NCBI RefSeq assembly: GCF_002157855.1
Contig: NZ_CP020880.1
Span: 3,844,001-3,908,000 of the forward strand
Origin: Sutcliffiella horikoshii
GTDB taxonomy: Bacteria > Bacillota > Bacilli > Bacillales > Bacillaceae_I
Direction of reading: 5' to 3'
Length of the DNA: 64,000 nucleotides
A program made the position numbers and the translations under genes. The first letter of the stretch is position 1. Each line of letters opens with the position of its first letter. This document shows, piece by piece, positions 34,110 to 44,038 of this stretch. The notes beneath the pieces were generated by a model. It saw only the letters and a program-made list of their open reading frames with translations, ran no database searches and had not been told where the DNA came from.

Positions 34110-35387
34110 TTATTTTAGGTTATCCCATGTAGTTTGGAAGCGCTCTAGTACTGTGTCGTAGTCGATTCTTCCAGCAGCGTATTCTTGGATCGTTGCAGCA
34201 AACTCTTTGTTTGCTCCATCCGGCCACATGAACCAAGTCCAAGGAACCGTTTTTTCCGCTGTAGAGTACTCAAGGATAGATTGACCAAGGTCACCAAGTC
34301 CAGCTGGCTCGATGTTATCGAAAGCCGGGATAAAGGCAAACTCTTCTGTGATGTAACGTTGACCCGTTTCAGAGGATACCATCCAGTTTAAGAATGTTTT
34401 AGCCTCTTCGATATTTTCAGAGTTTTTGTTGATAGCCCAGTTGTTAGGCACCCCAACAGGTAGGCTGTCTGCACTTGCATCATCATTGATAGGGATCGGA
34501 AGGAAGCCCATGTTCATGTCTGGGTCTACTTCATAGATCATGTTTTCCGTCCAGTTACCTTGTTGAAGCATGGCAGTTTGACCGCTCGCAAATTGCGTAA
34601 CTTGTGTGTTGTAGTCTGTTGTTAATGGATTTTCGTTACCAAAGTTGATTTCTGCATCAAGAACTTCTTTGAAGTCTTCGAAATGCTTGTTGCCAACGAT
34701 TTTCTCTGTTCCCTCATATAGACCGGCGATGAACGCTTCAGGGTCCTCTTGTTGAGCAAATGGAATGTTAAGTAAATGCTGCCCGATTACCCACCACTCT
34801 GCATATCCAGCAGAGAAAGGTGTGATCCCTGCCGCTTCTAATTTTTCCGCAGCAGCTTTTAACTCTGTAATATTAGTAGGAGGTTCTGTGATCCCAGCTT
34901 CCTCGAATAGGTCTTTGTTATAGATGAATCCATATCCTTCAAGGTTTACAGGCATACCGTAAAGTTTGCCGTCTGCAGGATCTGTCATTGGTACTTTTCC
35001 GATTGGAAGAACGTGCTCTGCCCAAGGCTCTTCAGAAAGATCAGCTAAATGCTCTTTCCAAAGCTCAAGCTCTTTGAAACCACCATTGTTGAAGATGTCT
35101 GGTTGTTCACCAGAGGCAAATTTTGCTTTTAGTGCTGCACCGTAATCTGCTCCACCACCAACTGTTTCAAGTTTCACTTTGATGTTCGGATGTTCAGCTT
35201 CGAATTCTTTAATCATTTCCGCTAACTGGTCAGCGATTTCTACTTTAAATTGGAAAAGATTCAGTGTAACTTGATCTCCATCCCCGGAGTTGTTGTTACT
35301 GTTTCCTGATGAATTATCGCTAGAGCAGCCAGCAAAAATACCCACAACCAACGACAATGATAATAAAAGAAGTACTAAGCGTTTCAT
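34110..35387 (-). CDS. Carbohydrate ABC transporter substrate-binding lipoprotein
   Basis: A protein of 425 residues with a lipoprotein signal peptide (LLLLSLSLVVGIFAGCSSDN, lipobox Cys at about 20) and a Ser/Asn/Gly-rich linker. The body is a family 1 extracellular solute-binding protein (VTLNLFQFKVEIADQLAEMI, YGMPVNLEGYGFIYNKDLFE). It captures a sugar or oligosaccharide for the two permeases transcribed just before it. The ATPase gene is not in the cluster; a shared MsmX-type ATPase is usual in Bacillus. Confidence 0.93.
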   Translation of the reverse strand: MKRLVLLLLSLSLVVGIFAGCSSDNSSGNSNNNSGDGDQVTLNLFQFKVEIADQLAEMIKEFEAEHPNIKVKLETVGGGADYGAALKAKFASGEQPDIFNNGGFKELELWKEHLADLSEEPWAEHVLPIGKVPMTDPADGKLYGMPVNLEGYGFIYNKDLFEEAGITEPPTNITELKAAAEKLEAAGITPFSAGYAEWWVIGQHLLNIPFAQQEDPEAFIAGLYEGTEKIVGNKHFEDFKEVLDAEINFGNENPLTTDYNTQVTQFASGQTAMLQQGNWTENMIYEVDPDMNMGFLPIPINDDASADSLPVGVPNNWAINKNSENIEEAKTFLNWMVSSETGQRYITEEFAFIPAFDNIEPAGLGDLGQSILEYSTAEKTVPWTWFMWPDGANKEFAATIQEYAAGRIDYDTVLERFQTTWDNLK

Positions 35388-35468
35388 TGTATTGCCCCCC
35401 TTGTTTTAAATGAAAAATTTTATAGTAACTTGACAGAGGCCACATATAGGACGCGGCCCATGCTAAGT

Positions 35469-36296
35469 TTACTTAACAGAACCTGCGGCAATCCCTTTGA
35501 TGATGTGCCTTTGTAAAAATAAGAAGAAAATGATGATCGGCGCGATACCCAGCATTAATGCTGCAAGCCCCATATCCCACTGCTTGGTGTATTGCGCGAA
35601 GAACGAGCTTGTTGCAAGCGGAATCGTTCTAAGCTCTGCTGTTTGCAGAACAAGTAGTGGAAGTAGATAATCGTTCCAAATCCAAAGTGTGTTCAAGATA
35701 ACCACTGTAACCGTAATTGGCTTAAGTAGCGGAAATACGATTCTCCAAAATACCCCAAACTGACTGCAGCCATCAATTCGCGCTGCTTCCTCAATTTCAA
35801 CCGGAACAGTTTTCACAAACCCATGATAGAGGAAAAGTGAAAGCGGTACGCCGAAACCGAAGTACATGATGACGATGCCCGGGATGCTATTAATAAGATT
35901 TAGTGCGCCACCTAGCTTCATCAATGGGATCATAACCGTTTGGAACGGAATGACCATCGCAGAAACAATGATGACAAATAATATTTTACTAAACTTTCCG
36001 GGAGTGCGGACCATTTTCCATGCCGCCATCGAACTAATCAGGACAATTCCGATGTTGCTTAGAACCGTGATGATCAGCGAGTTCCAGAAGGCACGCGGGA
36101 ATTGAATGATTTCCCACACTTTTGCATAGTTGCTAAAAAGTATTTCTGTCGGCAATGCTGCCGCATCAATCAGTATTTCACTAAAACTTTTTACTGAATT
36201 TATGATGACAAAGTAAAAGGGAATGAGGAACAAGATAGCAAGTAGAATCCCTATGATTTCAAGCACAAAGGTTCTTTTCGTATACCTTTGGTCCAT
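35469..36296 (-). CDS. Carbohydrate ABC transporter permease (MalG-type)
   Basis: A protein of 275 residues with six membrane segments. The EAA loop is EEAARIDGCSQFGVFWRIVF, where the ATPase docks. The start codon overlaps the stop of the preceding MalF-type gene, so translation is coupled. It forms the membrane channel together with that protein. Confidence 0.93.
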   Translation of the reverse strand: MDQRYTKRTFVLEIIGILLAILFLIPFYFVIINSVKSFSEILIDAAALPTEILFSNYAKVWEIIQFPRAFWNSLIITVLSNIGIVLISSMAAWKMVRTPGKFSKILFVIIVSAMVIPFQTVMIPLMKLGGALNLINSIPGIVIMYFGFGVPLSLFLYHGFVKTVPVEIEEAARIDGCSQFGVFWRIVFPLLKPITVTVVILNTLWIWNDYLLPLLVLQTAELRTIPLATSSFFAQYTKQWDMGLAALMLGIAPIIIFFLFLQRHIIKGIAAGSVK

Positions 36297-37264
36297 TATG
36301 CCTCAACCTCCCTTTTCTTTGTTGCCATTACTTGGAATGTCGTGAAGATCGCGACGACTACAAAGAAGATGATTGCTTTTGCCGTTCCAAGGCCGTATCG
36401 GTTATTCTGGAACGCTTCTTGATATATATTGATGGCCACTGACTGTGTGGAGTTGAATGGACCACCGCCCGTTAGACTCAAGTTCAGGTCAAATATTTTG
36501 AATGCCATCGCGATTGTAAGGAAGAAACAGATCGTGAAGGCCGGTAAAATTAATGGAATAATGATTTTAGTAATAAGGGTGAAGTTGTTCGCCCCATCAA
36601 TTCTAGCCGCTTCCAGTAAGGAATTGTCTACTCCTTGAAGGGCTGCGATATAGATGATCATCATGTAGCCGCTGATTTGCCAAGCGAACACGATGACGAT
36701 TCCCCAAAATGCCGTTGTTTCATCCCCAAGCCATGGTAGCTTAAAGAAGGATAATCCCGTAAGTTCTCCAACTGACGCAAATCCTCTGACGAAAATGAAC
36801 TGCCAGATGAAGCCGAGCAACAGTCCCCCGATAACGTTCGGGATGAAGAAGACCGTCCTGAGTATGTTTTTCGTTTTTAATGCTGCGTTTAATAACAGCG
36901 CAAGGCCGAATCCTATCAGGTTACTGATGATAACTGCCGCGAACATAAATTTCGTCGTGAACATGAAAGAGTTGAAGAATACTTCGTCATTCGTGAAAAT
37001 CCGCTTGTAGTTTTCTAGCCCCACCCATTCAATGGCGGAACTGACACCATTCCAGGAAGTAAAAGAATAATAGATTCCCATGAGGAACGGGATGATTTGG
37101 ATAACAAAGAAAAAGATAAGTGCAGGGCCAACAAACGCCGTGTACGTTAAAATACTTTTGAGTTTAGCTTTCCTTCTCGGGTCGCCTTTCACATCATGCA
37201 ACTTCGTCCTTCCTGAAGTGTTCGGCACAACAGGATCCACCTTAGATTCCATTTTAGTCTCCAT
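36296..37264 (-). CDS. Carbohydrate ABC transporter permease (MalF-type)
   Basis: A protein of 322 residues. A charged N-terminal tail (MESKVDPVVPNTSGRTK) precedes six membrane spans, with the EAA loop LLEAARIDGANNFTLITKII. First gene of the importer operon. A cre box lies about 24 bp before its ATG. Confidence 0.93.
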   Translation of the reverse strand: METKMESKVDPVVPNTSGRTKLHDVKGDPRRKAKLKSILTYTAFVGPALIFFFVIQIIPFLMGIYYSFTSWNGVSSAIEWVGLENYKRIFTNDEVFFNSFMFTTKFMFAAVIISNLIGFGLALLLNAALKTKNILRTVFFIPNVIGGLLLGFIWQFIFVRGFASVGELTGLSFFKLPWLGDETTAFWGIVIVFAWQISGYMMIIYIAALQGVDNSLLEAARIDGANNFTLITKIIIPLILPAFTICFFLTIAMAFKIFDLNLSLTGGGPFNSTQSVAINIYQEAFQNNRYGLGTAKAIIFFVVVAIFTTFQVMATKKREVEA

Positions 37265-37287
37265 CTTAACTCACTCACCGCCTATTT

Positions 37288-37301
37288 TGTAAACGCTTTC
37301 C
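37288..37301 (-). promoter_or_regulatory. cre box upstream of the ABC importer operon
   Basis: TGTAAACGCTTTCC on the plus strand, GGAAAGCGTTTACA on the minus strand, agrees with the CcpA cre consensus. Carbon catabolite repression of the importer is the expected outcome. Confidence 0.7.
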
Positions 37302-37412
37302 TACATTATAAAACCCCTCCATCCCATTTCAGGGTCACTCAATTGACAACATAGGGGTACTGAATTGACAGATGAAGGTGGGGGGGTTCGACAGAGGTGA
37401 CGAAATACCTGC

Positions 37413-37426
37413 TGGGGTCTGACCCC
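37413..37426. repeat. GGGGTCTGACCCC palindrome
   Basis: ggggtctgacccc, a perfect short palindrome except for its centre, between the ABC operon and the diguanylate cyclase gene. Same family as at 22315. Confidence 0.75.
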
Positions 37427-37535
37427 AAATTTTAATTTAAACAGTAATTTACAATAATTAATGATGCATTGAATATTCTGATATAATAGAGGTAAAATGG
37501 TATTTGAAATTATTTATTTGAAAAGTAGGAGTATC

Positions 37536-39164
37536 ATGAATATAAAACAACAATTCTCATTATTTTTTGAACAGATGGCCGATATGGTCTTTTTGGTAGA
37601 GTGGAAAAGGAACGATCTATGGTACACCGGTGTAAACCCTTCTGCTCAACAGAAGCTTGGTATCGAAATGGTAGGCAGACGCTTGGTAGATGTTCTCCCT
37701 CAATCCGTTTTTACCTTACTGGACGAAAATTATACAAAATGCATAGAGTCAAAGCAGTCTGTAACATACTCAGATTTAAACTTATTTGTGAGTGATCTTC
37801 CTGCCTCCGAAACAAGCCTGACTTATATTGAAGAAGATGACAAAACATTTGTACTGGCGATTACCAAAGATATAAGTGACTTAAAAAAGAAAGCAGAGGA
37901 TTATATTTTTCTGGAATCATTAGTGGCAAATACTGTGGATTCCATGCTTGTGATTGACACAGATGGAATAGTCTTGAAAGTAAATGAAGCCTTTGTCCAA
38001 CAATTCGGCTGGAATGCTTCCGAACTGATTGGACAACCGTGGGAATCATTCGCCATTACCCCAAAAGAATTGAAAACGCAAACATTGGATACGTTAGCCC
38101 TTCTAATGAAAGGTCAATCCGTTCCTTCCCAAGAAACTGTCCGGCTTGCAAAAGAAGGGATTGCCATTCATACTTCCGTCAGCTATTCTCCCATCTTGAA
38201 TGAAGAAAACCAAGTGGTTGCCATTTCCATGATTTATCGCAATATCCAGCATTTAAAAGAACTCGAGGAAAAGTTGGAAGAAAGCCATGATGCTTATAAA
38301 TCATTATTCTCCTATCACAAAAATGCCGTTTGTATGGTAAATGAAGATGGGATTATTGAAAATATAAATGAGGCATGTATGACAATTACTGGCTTTCCTA
38401 GCGAAGTCCTCATCGGATTTAATATCTTGGAGTACGCAAAAGAGATTGTTCCAAATTTAGACCTTAATAAGACAAAACGCGGTGAGATCGCAAATTATGA
38501 GTTATCGATCCCAGATTCTAAGGGCCGTAACTTGTGCTTGTCCGTCACAAATGTACCTATAGTTGTCAAAGGTGTCGTAAAAGGGACATATATTATTGCA
38601 CAAGACATTACGGAAAAACGAATCATTGAAAAAGAAAGGGAAAAACTACAAGAACAGCTTACCTTTCAAGCCTATCATGATAGCCTGACAGAGCTCCCAA
38701 ACAGAAGGCTTCTAGAAGTAAAGCTAGAAGAATCGTTGGTAAACGTTCAAAAAAATGAAAGCATGCTTGCGTTGTTCTTCTTAGATTGTGATCATTTAAA
38801 GGAAGTGAACGACACTTTCGGACACGAAATAGGGGACGAGCTGCTCATTGCGTTCTCGAAAAGATTGGTGATGTCTGTTCGAGAAGGCGATATCGTTGCA
38901 CGCTTAGGCGGAGATGAATTTGTCATCTTACTTCATGAAATAGAAGACATGACACAGGTGGATAAAGTTGCCTCTCGAATCCTCACAACTTTGGGGAGTC
39001 CATACTACATCCATGGTCACGAGATTCATGCCACCTCCTCCATCGGCATCTCCACCTACCCTGCCAACGGAACAACCGTCAAACAACTCTTCCGCCAAGC
39101 CGACCAAGCCCTCTACACCGTCAAAAACGCCGGCCGCAACGGATATCGGATAAGCGGAGTTTAG
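37536..39164 (+). CDS. PAS-domain diguanylate cyclase (GGDEF)
   Basis: A protein of 542 residues from ATG 37536 with GTAGGAG upstream; an earlier in-frame start lacks a ribosome site. Three PAS-like domains are visible: about residues 5-110, 120-245 (MLVIDTDGIVLKVNEAFVQQ) and 255-370. The C-terminal GGDEF domain has DSLTELPNR, LFFLDCDHLKEVND and an intact active site RLGGDEFVILL. An RxxD inhibitory site (REGD) sits five residues before GGDEF. It should make c-di-GMP in response to a cytoplasmic signal. No EAL domain is present. Confidence 0.93.
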   Translation: MNIKQQFSLFFEQMADMVFLVEWKRNDLWYTGVNPSAQQKLGIEMVGRRLVDVLPQSVFTLLDENYTKCIESKQSVTYSDLNLFVSDLPASETSLTYIEEDDKTFVLAITKDISDLKKKAEDYIFLESLVANTVDSMLVIDTDGIVLKVNEAFVQQFGWNASELIGQPWESFAITPKELKTQTLDTLALLMKGQSVPSQETVRLAKEGIAIHTSVSYSPILNEENQVVAISMIYRNIQHLKELEEKLEESHDAYKSLFSYHKNAVCMVNEDGIIENINEACMTITGFPSEVLIGFNILEYAKEIVPNLDLNKTKRGEIANYELSIPDSKGRNLCLSVTNVPIVVKGVVKGTYIIAQDITEKRIIEKEREKLQEQLTFQAYHDSLTELPNRRLLEVKLEESLVNVQKNESMLALFFLDCDHLKEVNDTFGHEIGDELLIAFSKRLVMSVREGDIVARLGGDEFVILLHEIEDMTQVDKVASRILTTLGSPYYIHGHEIHATSSIGISTYPANGTTVKQLFRQADQALYTVKNAGRNGYRISGV

Positions 39165-39195
39165 TAAGGTGTTGTGGTGAAGAGATGAAGAGATA

Positions 39196-39240
39196 AAGAG
39201 GGGTCTGACCCGCAGTCTATTAAAGCGCTCACGCAATAAA
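39196..39240. repeat. GGGTCTGACCC repeat with tail
   Basis: aaagaggggtctgacccgca followed by attaaagcgctcacgcaata. The tail matches the one after the copy at 40753 (gttaaagcgctaaag). It lies between two plus-strand genes. Confidence 0.85.
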
Positions 39241-39267
39241 GAGTTGCCCGCTCCCCTTTCCTTTCTT

Positions 39268-39306
39268 GTTCCCCTGAGTGAAACCTTCTCGGGGGTTCTT
39301 CTTTTT
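39268..39306 (+). terminator. Probable terminator of the diguanylate cyclase gene
   Basis: TTCCCCTGAG-tgaaacctt-CTCGGGGG followed by TTCTTCTTTTTGT. Confidence 0.65.
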
Positions 39307-39354
39307 GTTGTATGTTATACTTTTCAAATATACTGATAATAAGGAGTGGTAGTT

Positions 39355-40734
39355 ATGGCTAGTCAGACGAGGAAGATTGTACAGGAGTCTTTGGATGCGT
39401 TGCTTGAGGATGCTGCTTTTTTGCCGGAGCTTGATGGGGTTTCCAGGAAGCAGGCTTTTACCTCCCTTGGTGCGATTCTTTCTACACCGAACCATCTACA
39501 TAAATCATTTCTGCGAATTGCGCTAGAAAATGGAAGCGTTGTCAGAATTCCCGCGTTCCGGGTACAGCACAACAATGCTTTAGGGCCTTATAAAGGCGGG
39601 ATACGCTTCCATGAAACCGTCAACGAGGATGAAGTCATTAACCTTGCCTCCTTGATGACATTGAAAAACGCCTTACATGACGTGCCTTATGGTGGCGGTA
39701 AGGGTGGTATCGTGCTGGATCCCCGTTCCTTTTCCGTGAAGGAACTTCATTTAATCTGCAAAAAGTATGTCCAGTATTTTAGCGATATTCTTGGACCAGA
39801 TAAGGATATTCCCGCTCCGGATATGGGTTCAGGTGAACGAGAGATGGACTGGATGATGGCAGAATACAAAAGCATCCGTCCGGGTCAACCGTATAAAGGT
39901 AGTTTTACAGGTAAAAGTGTAATAAACGGCGGGTCCCTTGGCCGCCGCGAGGCAACAGGGAAAGGCGTTTACTTTTCTTTTCGTTACTTGCTGCATGATT
40001 TTTTAAAAGAACAGCGTAAATTTCTTACCAACAACGAGAATGTTTTTGCAAAAACGGCATTGGAGTATGACGGAAGCCCGCTGACAATTGCGGTTCAGGG
40101 ATTTGGTAACGTTGGATCTGTTGCGGCACTGGAGGCTTACCAATGTCAGCACCTGCAAAATAAAGTGGTAGCTGTAAGCGATCGAAATGTCACTTTATAC
40201 AATTCGGATGGTCTTGATATCCCATCATTAGTCAAGTTCGTCGCACTCAACGGCGGAGACCTTCCAACTACTGAGAATCAATTAGAGGATGCTCAGATTA
40301 AAGCAACCATTCGTGATAGAGGGGACATTTTATATTTTGATGTGGACGTCTTGATTTTAGCTGCACTTGAAGATCAAATACATGATACCAATAAAGAAAA
40401 AGTAAAAGCTCGGATCATTGTCGAAGGCGCCAATGCACCAGTAACAAGCGAGGCCGATGAATACTTAAGTTCCAAAGGCGTCATTATTATTCCGGATATC
40501 CTTGCTAATGCAGGTGGGGTCATTGTGTCATATTTTGAGTGGATGCAAGGTAGGGAAACCCAATTCTACACCGAAGAACAAGTATTCAACCTCCTGCTCG
40601 AAAAAATGAAAAACACCATGAACACCATACTGCCAGCCTTCTTCGGCGACCCCCACCCACTAAGACAAAACTGCTACATCCACTCCGTCATGAAACTCTC
40701 CACCGTCCTTTACAGACAGGGGAAACTTTATTGA
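39355..40734 (+). CDS. NAD(P)-dependent glutamate dehydrogenase (Glu/Leu/Phe/Val family)
   Basis: A protein of 459 residues from ATG 39355, with AAGGAG eight bases upstream. VQHNNALGPYKGGIRFHE and PYGGGKGGI carry the substrate and catalytic Lys residues; APDMGSGEREMDWM and the GFGNVGS Rossmann loop bind cofactor. It converts glutamate to 2-oxoglutarate and ammonia, or the reverse. It belongs to the hexameric family but is longer than B. subtilis RocG/GudB, with extra residues around 215-235 (LKEQRKFLTNNENVFAK). The first 90 bp are G/T-rich and the last 200 bp A/C-rich. Confidence 0.9.
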   Translation: MASQTRKIVQESLDALLEDAAFLPELDGVSRKQAFTSLGAILSTPNHLHKSFLRIALENGSVVRIPAFRVQHNNALGPYKGGIRFHETVNEDEVINLASLMTLKNALHDVPYGGGKGGIVLDPRSFSVKELHLICKKYVQYFSDILGPDKDIPAPDMGSGEREMDWMMAEYKSIRPGQPYKGSFTGKSVINGGSLGRREATGKGVYFSFRYLLHDFLKEQRKFLTNNENVFAKTALEYDGSPLTIAVQGFGNVGSVAALEAYQCQHLQNKVVAVSDRNVTLYNSDGLDIPSLVKFVALNGGDLPTTENQLEDAQIKATIRDRGDILYFDVDVLILAALEDQIHDTNKEKVKARIIVEGANAPVTSEADEYLSSKGVIIIPDILANAGGVIVSYFEWMQGRETQFYTEEQVFNLLLEKMKNTMNTILPAFFGDPHPLRQNCYIHSVMKLSTVLYRQGKLY

Positions 40735-40745
40735 TGTGTAGAGGT

Positions 40746-40793
40746 AAAGAGGTAAAGAGGGGTCTGACCCGCTGTGCGTTAAAGCGCTAAAGA
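40746..40793. repeat. GGGTCTGACCC repeat with tail
   Basis: ggtaaagaggggtctgaccc then gctgtgcgttaaagcgctaa, almost identical to the unit at 22312 and similar to 39196. Confidence 0.85.
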
Positions 40794-40802
40794 AAGCACC
40801 AA

Positions 40803-40853
40803 AAAAGCCGAAAAGAGGAAGGGTCTTCCCTTCTTTTTTTCGGCTTTTGGTTT
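40803..40853. terminator. Bidirectional terminator
   Basis: AAAAAGCCGAAAAgagGAAGGGtcttcCCTTCttttTTTCGGCTTTT serves both the dehydrogenase and the convergent VanZ gene. Confidence 0.88.
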
Positions 40854-40872
40854 ATGAGATTAGTTGTGTTAG

Positions 40873-41361
40873 TTAGTTAGATCGCTCGTTTTTCGTTTTG
40901 TGTTTTCCGCCTAACCCTCGGCTTATGATGGCATAAAGGGCGATACCCACCAAAGCACCTGTGCTATCAAGCAGTACATCACTTACCTGGCCGCTTCTGC
41001 CTGGTACGAAAAGTTGATGAACCTCATCAGAGATGGCGTAAAGGACAGAAATAACAAATGCTACTCCCATGCTCAACCAACCACGTACCCCACTCCTTCT
41101 TACTGCATTCAATGTAAGAATCGCAAGCAGCATATAAGCAAAAAAGTGCGCATTTTTTCTAACAAAGAAACTGATTTCGTCCATCTTAAATTCTGCATCA
41201 GGTGCGACTTGTTCTACAACCTCGTTCACCCACTCTGTAATTCCCCCGCTCAAACCTGCAGACTGTTCTCCGTGCTGAGCAGAAAGAAAGAAAATCAACG
41301 CCATCCAAGCCACAACAAGCCCCCATGATAGCACCGCGACTACTTTTTTCTGAAATTGCAT
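40873..41361 (-). CDS. VanZ-family membrane protein
   Basis: A protein of 162 residues with four hydrophobic segments. The conserved VanZ features are visible: FFLSAQHGEQS, RKNAHFFAYMLLAIL and ISDEVHQLFVPGRSGQVSDV. VanZ proteins confer low-level teicoplanin tolerance in enterococci; the role of Bacillus homologues is not settled. It is monocistronic. Confidence 0.88.
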   Translation of the reverse strand: MQFQKKVVAVLSWGLVVAWMALIFFLSAQHGEQSAGLSGGITEWVNEVVEQVAPDAEFKMDEISFFVRKNAHFFAYMLLAILTLNAVRRSGVRGWLSMGVAFVISVLYAISDEVHQLFVPGRSGQVSDVLLDSTGALVGIALYAIISRGLGGKHKTKNERSN

Positions 41362-41454
41362 GATACTACTCCCTTAAAACTGTTAATATTTTACTAGACA
41401 TTAAGCTAGTATAGCACATCCCTTATCCTTACTCCACTAGGGAATGATACAGAA

Positions 41455-41504
41455 AAAAGAAGCGAAAAATGCAGATACCATCTCTACATTTTCCGCTTCT
41501 ATGT
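41455..41504. terminator. Terminator hairpin
   Basis: AGAAGCGaAAAATGcagataccatctctaCATTTTcCGCTTCT, just after the acyltransferase stop on the minus strand. Confidence 0.8.
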
Positions 41505-41507
41505 TAA

Positions 41508-42584
41508 CTAGGCAGGTACTTGTCCACCTGATAATTTATCTTTAGGTTTTGGCGTATGCCTAATCTGCCCCACAATAAATTTACCAAAAGGAATCAGATT
41601 AAATATTCGAGCAATTAATACCGGAATAACTATTCCTGCAATAAACAAGATAATAACATACAGTCCCATGTTCATTTTGGGCAACACGGAATGAATCAAG
41701 TCAAAACCTAGGTAGTGTAATAGGTAGATTGGGAAAGAATATTTGCTGATAAACATAACAATTTTCGGTACTTTTTTCACAAAAGAGAAAAGATAATAAA
41801 ATAAGAAAAATAGTGCGACTGTGTAAAACATGATATCAAATCTTACAGATGTAAGCTGATCTAATTTACCGGTCGTATAGTTATCTAGTAGATACATAAG
41901 ACTGCCTATTGATGCAATAATTGCAATTGGAAAGCCCCATTTTCTAAAATCCTTCACTTGTTTTAAATATCTACCTACATAATAAGCAACTGTAAAGTAA
42001 AAAATCCAACCTAGAAATGGTACCCGTACCAACGAATACCACTCATGCATAATTGGTGGCATCATATCAAAATTGAAGTTGGCAGTATGAAGATATCTTG
42101 CATTTATGAAAAACGTAACAGTAAGCATAATCAACGCTGGCACATTTTTGAATACTTTAACAAAAAGCGCATGAATAATCACAAATTGCAAAATGATAAT
42201 AATAAAATACCCATGCCAATACGCATATTGGATATTGGTTAAGGTAGTATCCAATACTGTCATTGCACTTGAACTTGTAGTAGCAATTTCATAAAGTGCG
42301 TAAATAAAAGGTATTGTTAAATATGGGAAAAATAAATACAAGAACCTTTTTTGAAAAAACTTTTTAGGCAATCGGTCCCAATACGTATGACCAAGTATAA
42401 CTTCAAATATCAAAATAAACATGGGTGTAGCAAACAACAATGTAATTTGGACAATCTTCATGATATCTATTGTAGACTTAGGTAAGTCATAGTTTACATA
42501 AGTTCTAGTAACAGCATGTATGAATACTACACTCAAGCAAGCAAGGGCACGAATCCAATATAATTCGTTTATATGCTTCTTCAT
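41508..42584 (-). CDS. Acyltransferase family 3 membrane protein
   Basis: A protein of 358 residues with about ten membrane segments. The N-terminus INELYWIRALACLSVVFIHA carries the family-3 R/H pattern (IRALAC...FIH). Such enzymes acetylate exopolysaccharides, peptidoglycan or teichoic acids at the cell surface. It is divergent from galE, which suggests but does not prove a surface-polysaccharide role. ATG 42584. Confidence 0.87.
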   Translation of the reverse strand: MKKHINELYWIRALACLSVVFIHAVTRTYVNYDLPKSTIDIMKIVQITLLFATPMFILIFEVILGHTYWDRLPKKFFQKRFLYLFFPYLTIPFIYALYEIATTSSSAMTVLDTTLTNIQYAYWHGYFIIIILQFVIIHALFVKVFKNVPALIMLTVTFFINARYLHTANFNFDMMPPIMHEWYSLVRVPFLGWIFYFTVAYYVGRYLKQVKDFRKWGFPIAIIASIGSLMYLLDNYTTGKLDQLTSVRFDIMFYTVALFFLFYYLFSFVKKVPKIVMFISKYSFPIYLLHYLGFDLIHSVLPKMNMGLYVIILFIAGIVIPVLIARIFNLIPFGKFIVGQIRHTPKPKDKLSGGQVPA

Positions 42585-42814
42585 ATGCCCCCTCCTTTTT
42601 ATGACAATCCACTATAGGTTAACACGAATTCTGTCGAAAGCTATTAGTAATGAGAGTTTGTAATATGAAAGTAATAGTACAGACTTTTCATTTTTGCTAA
42701 AAAATTGTTTTTGGTTGATACCATTATTTTCAAGCAATCGACTAAAAAAATGAAACTATCTAAAAGATATGTTAAAATTGAACAAAAATCTGTTTCTTAA
42801 TGGGGGATCTTCAG

Positions 42815-43828
42815 ATGGCAATTTTAGTTACCGGTGGGGCTGGATATATCGGAAGCCACACTTGTGTAGAATTATTAGATGCAGGGCATGAAATTGTAGT
42901 AATAGATAACTTTATGAATAGCAATATGGAGTCTCTACGTAGAGTAAAGGAGATTACAGGTAAAGATTTTCCTTTTTATGAAATAAATCTTTTAGATAAA
43001 GATAGAGTAGCGCGTGTTTTTCAAGAGCACAACATAGAGGCTGTTATTCACTTCGCTGGTTTAAAGGCTGTAGGTGAATCGGTAGAAAAACCATTATTTT
43101 ATTATCATAACAACATTTCAGGTACTCTTTTATTACTTGAAGTTATGCACCAATTTGGTGTCAAAAATATTGTTTTCAGTTCATCTGCCACTGTTTATGG
43201 CTTACCAGAAAGTGTTCCAATTTCGGAAAGTTTTCCTTTAAGTGCTACCAATCCGTATGGGCAAACGAAATTGATGATTGAACAAATTTTGCGGGACTTG
43301 TTTGTCTCTGATCAGCAGTGGAGTATCTCACTTTTACGTTACTTCAACCCAATCGGTGCTCATGAGAGTGGATGTATCGGCGAAGACCCTAATGGCATTC
43401 CAAATAATTTAATGCCATTTATTACTCAAGTTGCCGTAGGAAAATTGCCACAGTTGCAAGTATTCGGTAATGATTACAACACGGTGGATGGTACTGGTGT
43501 ACGTGATTATATACATGTAGTCGACCTTGCGAAAGGGCATTTAAAAGCATTGGAAAATATTATGAAAACAACAGGTGTAGAAGCATATAATCTTGGTACA
43601 GGCAGCGGCTACAGTGTTTTACAAATGGTACAAGCTTTTGAGAAAGCATCTGAGAAAGAAGTTCCTTACAAAGTAGTTACAAGACGTCCTGGTGATATCG
43701 GGGAGTGCTTTGCAGATCCTACTAAAGCAAAAGAGGATTTAGGCTGGGTAGCAGAAAAAGACTTGGAGCAAATGTGCCTTGATTCTTGGAGATGGCAAAA
43801 GAATAATCCAAACGGATACGAAGCTTAA
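42815..43828 (+). CDS. galE: UDP-glucose 4-epimerase
   Basis: A protein of 337 residues from ATG 42815, with GGGGGAT upstream; an earlier in-frame ATG is less well placed. The NAD-binding GGAGYIGSH, the SSATVYG strand with catalytic Ser/Thr and the YxxxK pair in [12 protein letters not shown] are intact. RYFNPIGAH is the GalE-specific segment. It interconverts UDP-glucose and UDP-galactose for galactose use or surface glycans. Confidence 0.95.
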   Translation: MAILVTGGAGYIGSHTCVELLDAGHEIVVIDNFMNSNMESLRRVKEITGKDFPFYEINLLDKDRVARVFQEHNIEAVIHFAGLKAVGESVEKPLFYYHNNISGTLLLLEVMHQFGVKNIVFSSSATVYGLPESVPISESFPLSATNPYGQTKLMIEQILRDLFVSDQQWSISLLRYFNPIGAHESGCIGEDPNGIPNNLMPFITQVAVGKLPQLQVFGNDYNTVDGTGVRDYIHVVDLAKGHLKALENIMKTTGVEAYNLGTGSGYSVLQMVQAFEKASEKEVPYKVVTRRPGDIGECFADPTKAKEDLGWVAEKDLEQMCLDSWRWQKNNPNGYEA

Positions 43829-43848
43829 AAATTAATTTCACATGACCA

Positions 43849-43884
43849 AAGGCATTGCAGCACTCTCTGCAATGCCTTTTATCT
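43849..43884 (+). terminator. Terminator of galE
   Basis: AAAGGCATTGCAG-cactct-CTGCAATGCCTTTTATCTTTT. Confidence 0.9.
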
Positions 43885-44038
43885 TTTAATACCTCTAAAT
43901 TTATACAAATCTAAACAATTTATTACAAATTATCACAATTTTTTAAAAAACACTAGGAAATATTACCCATAAAACTATATAATAATACTTGTAGCGCTTA
44001 TTACAAATTTTAGGCGTATGGGAGGGATCTAGGGAGCT

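Noticed and set aside
43981-44020. cre-like sequence upstream of comK (tgtagcgcttattac)
   Set aside because: Only the central AGCGCTT fits; flanking bases do not match the cre consensus.
43900-44038. ComK autoregulatory AAAA-N5-TTTT boxes
   Set aside because: The region is very AT-rich, but no properly spaced pair of exact boxes was found.
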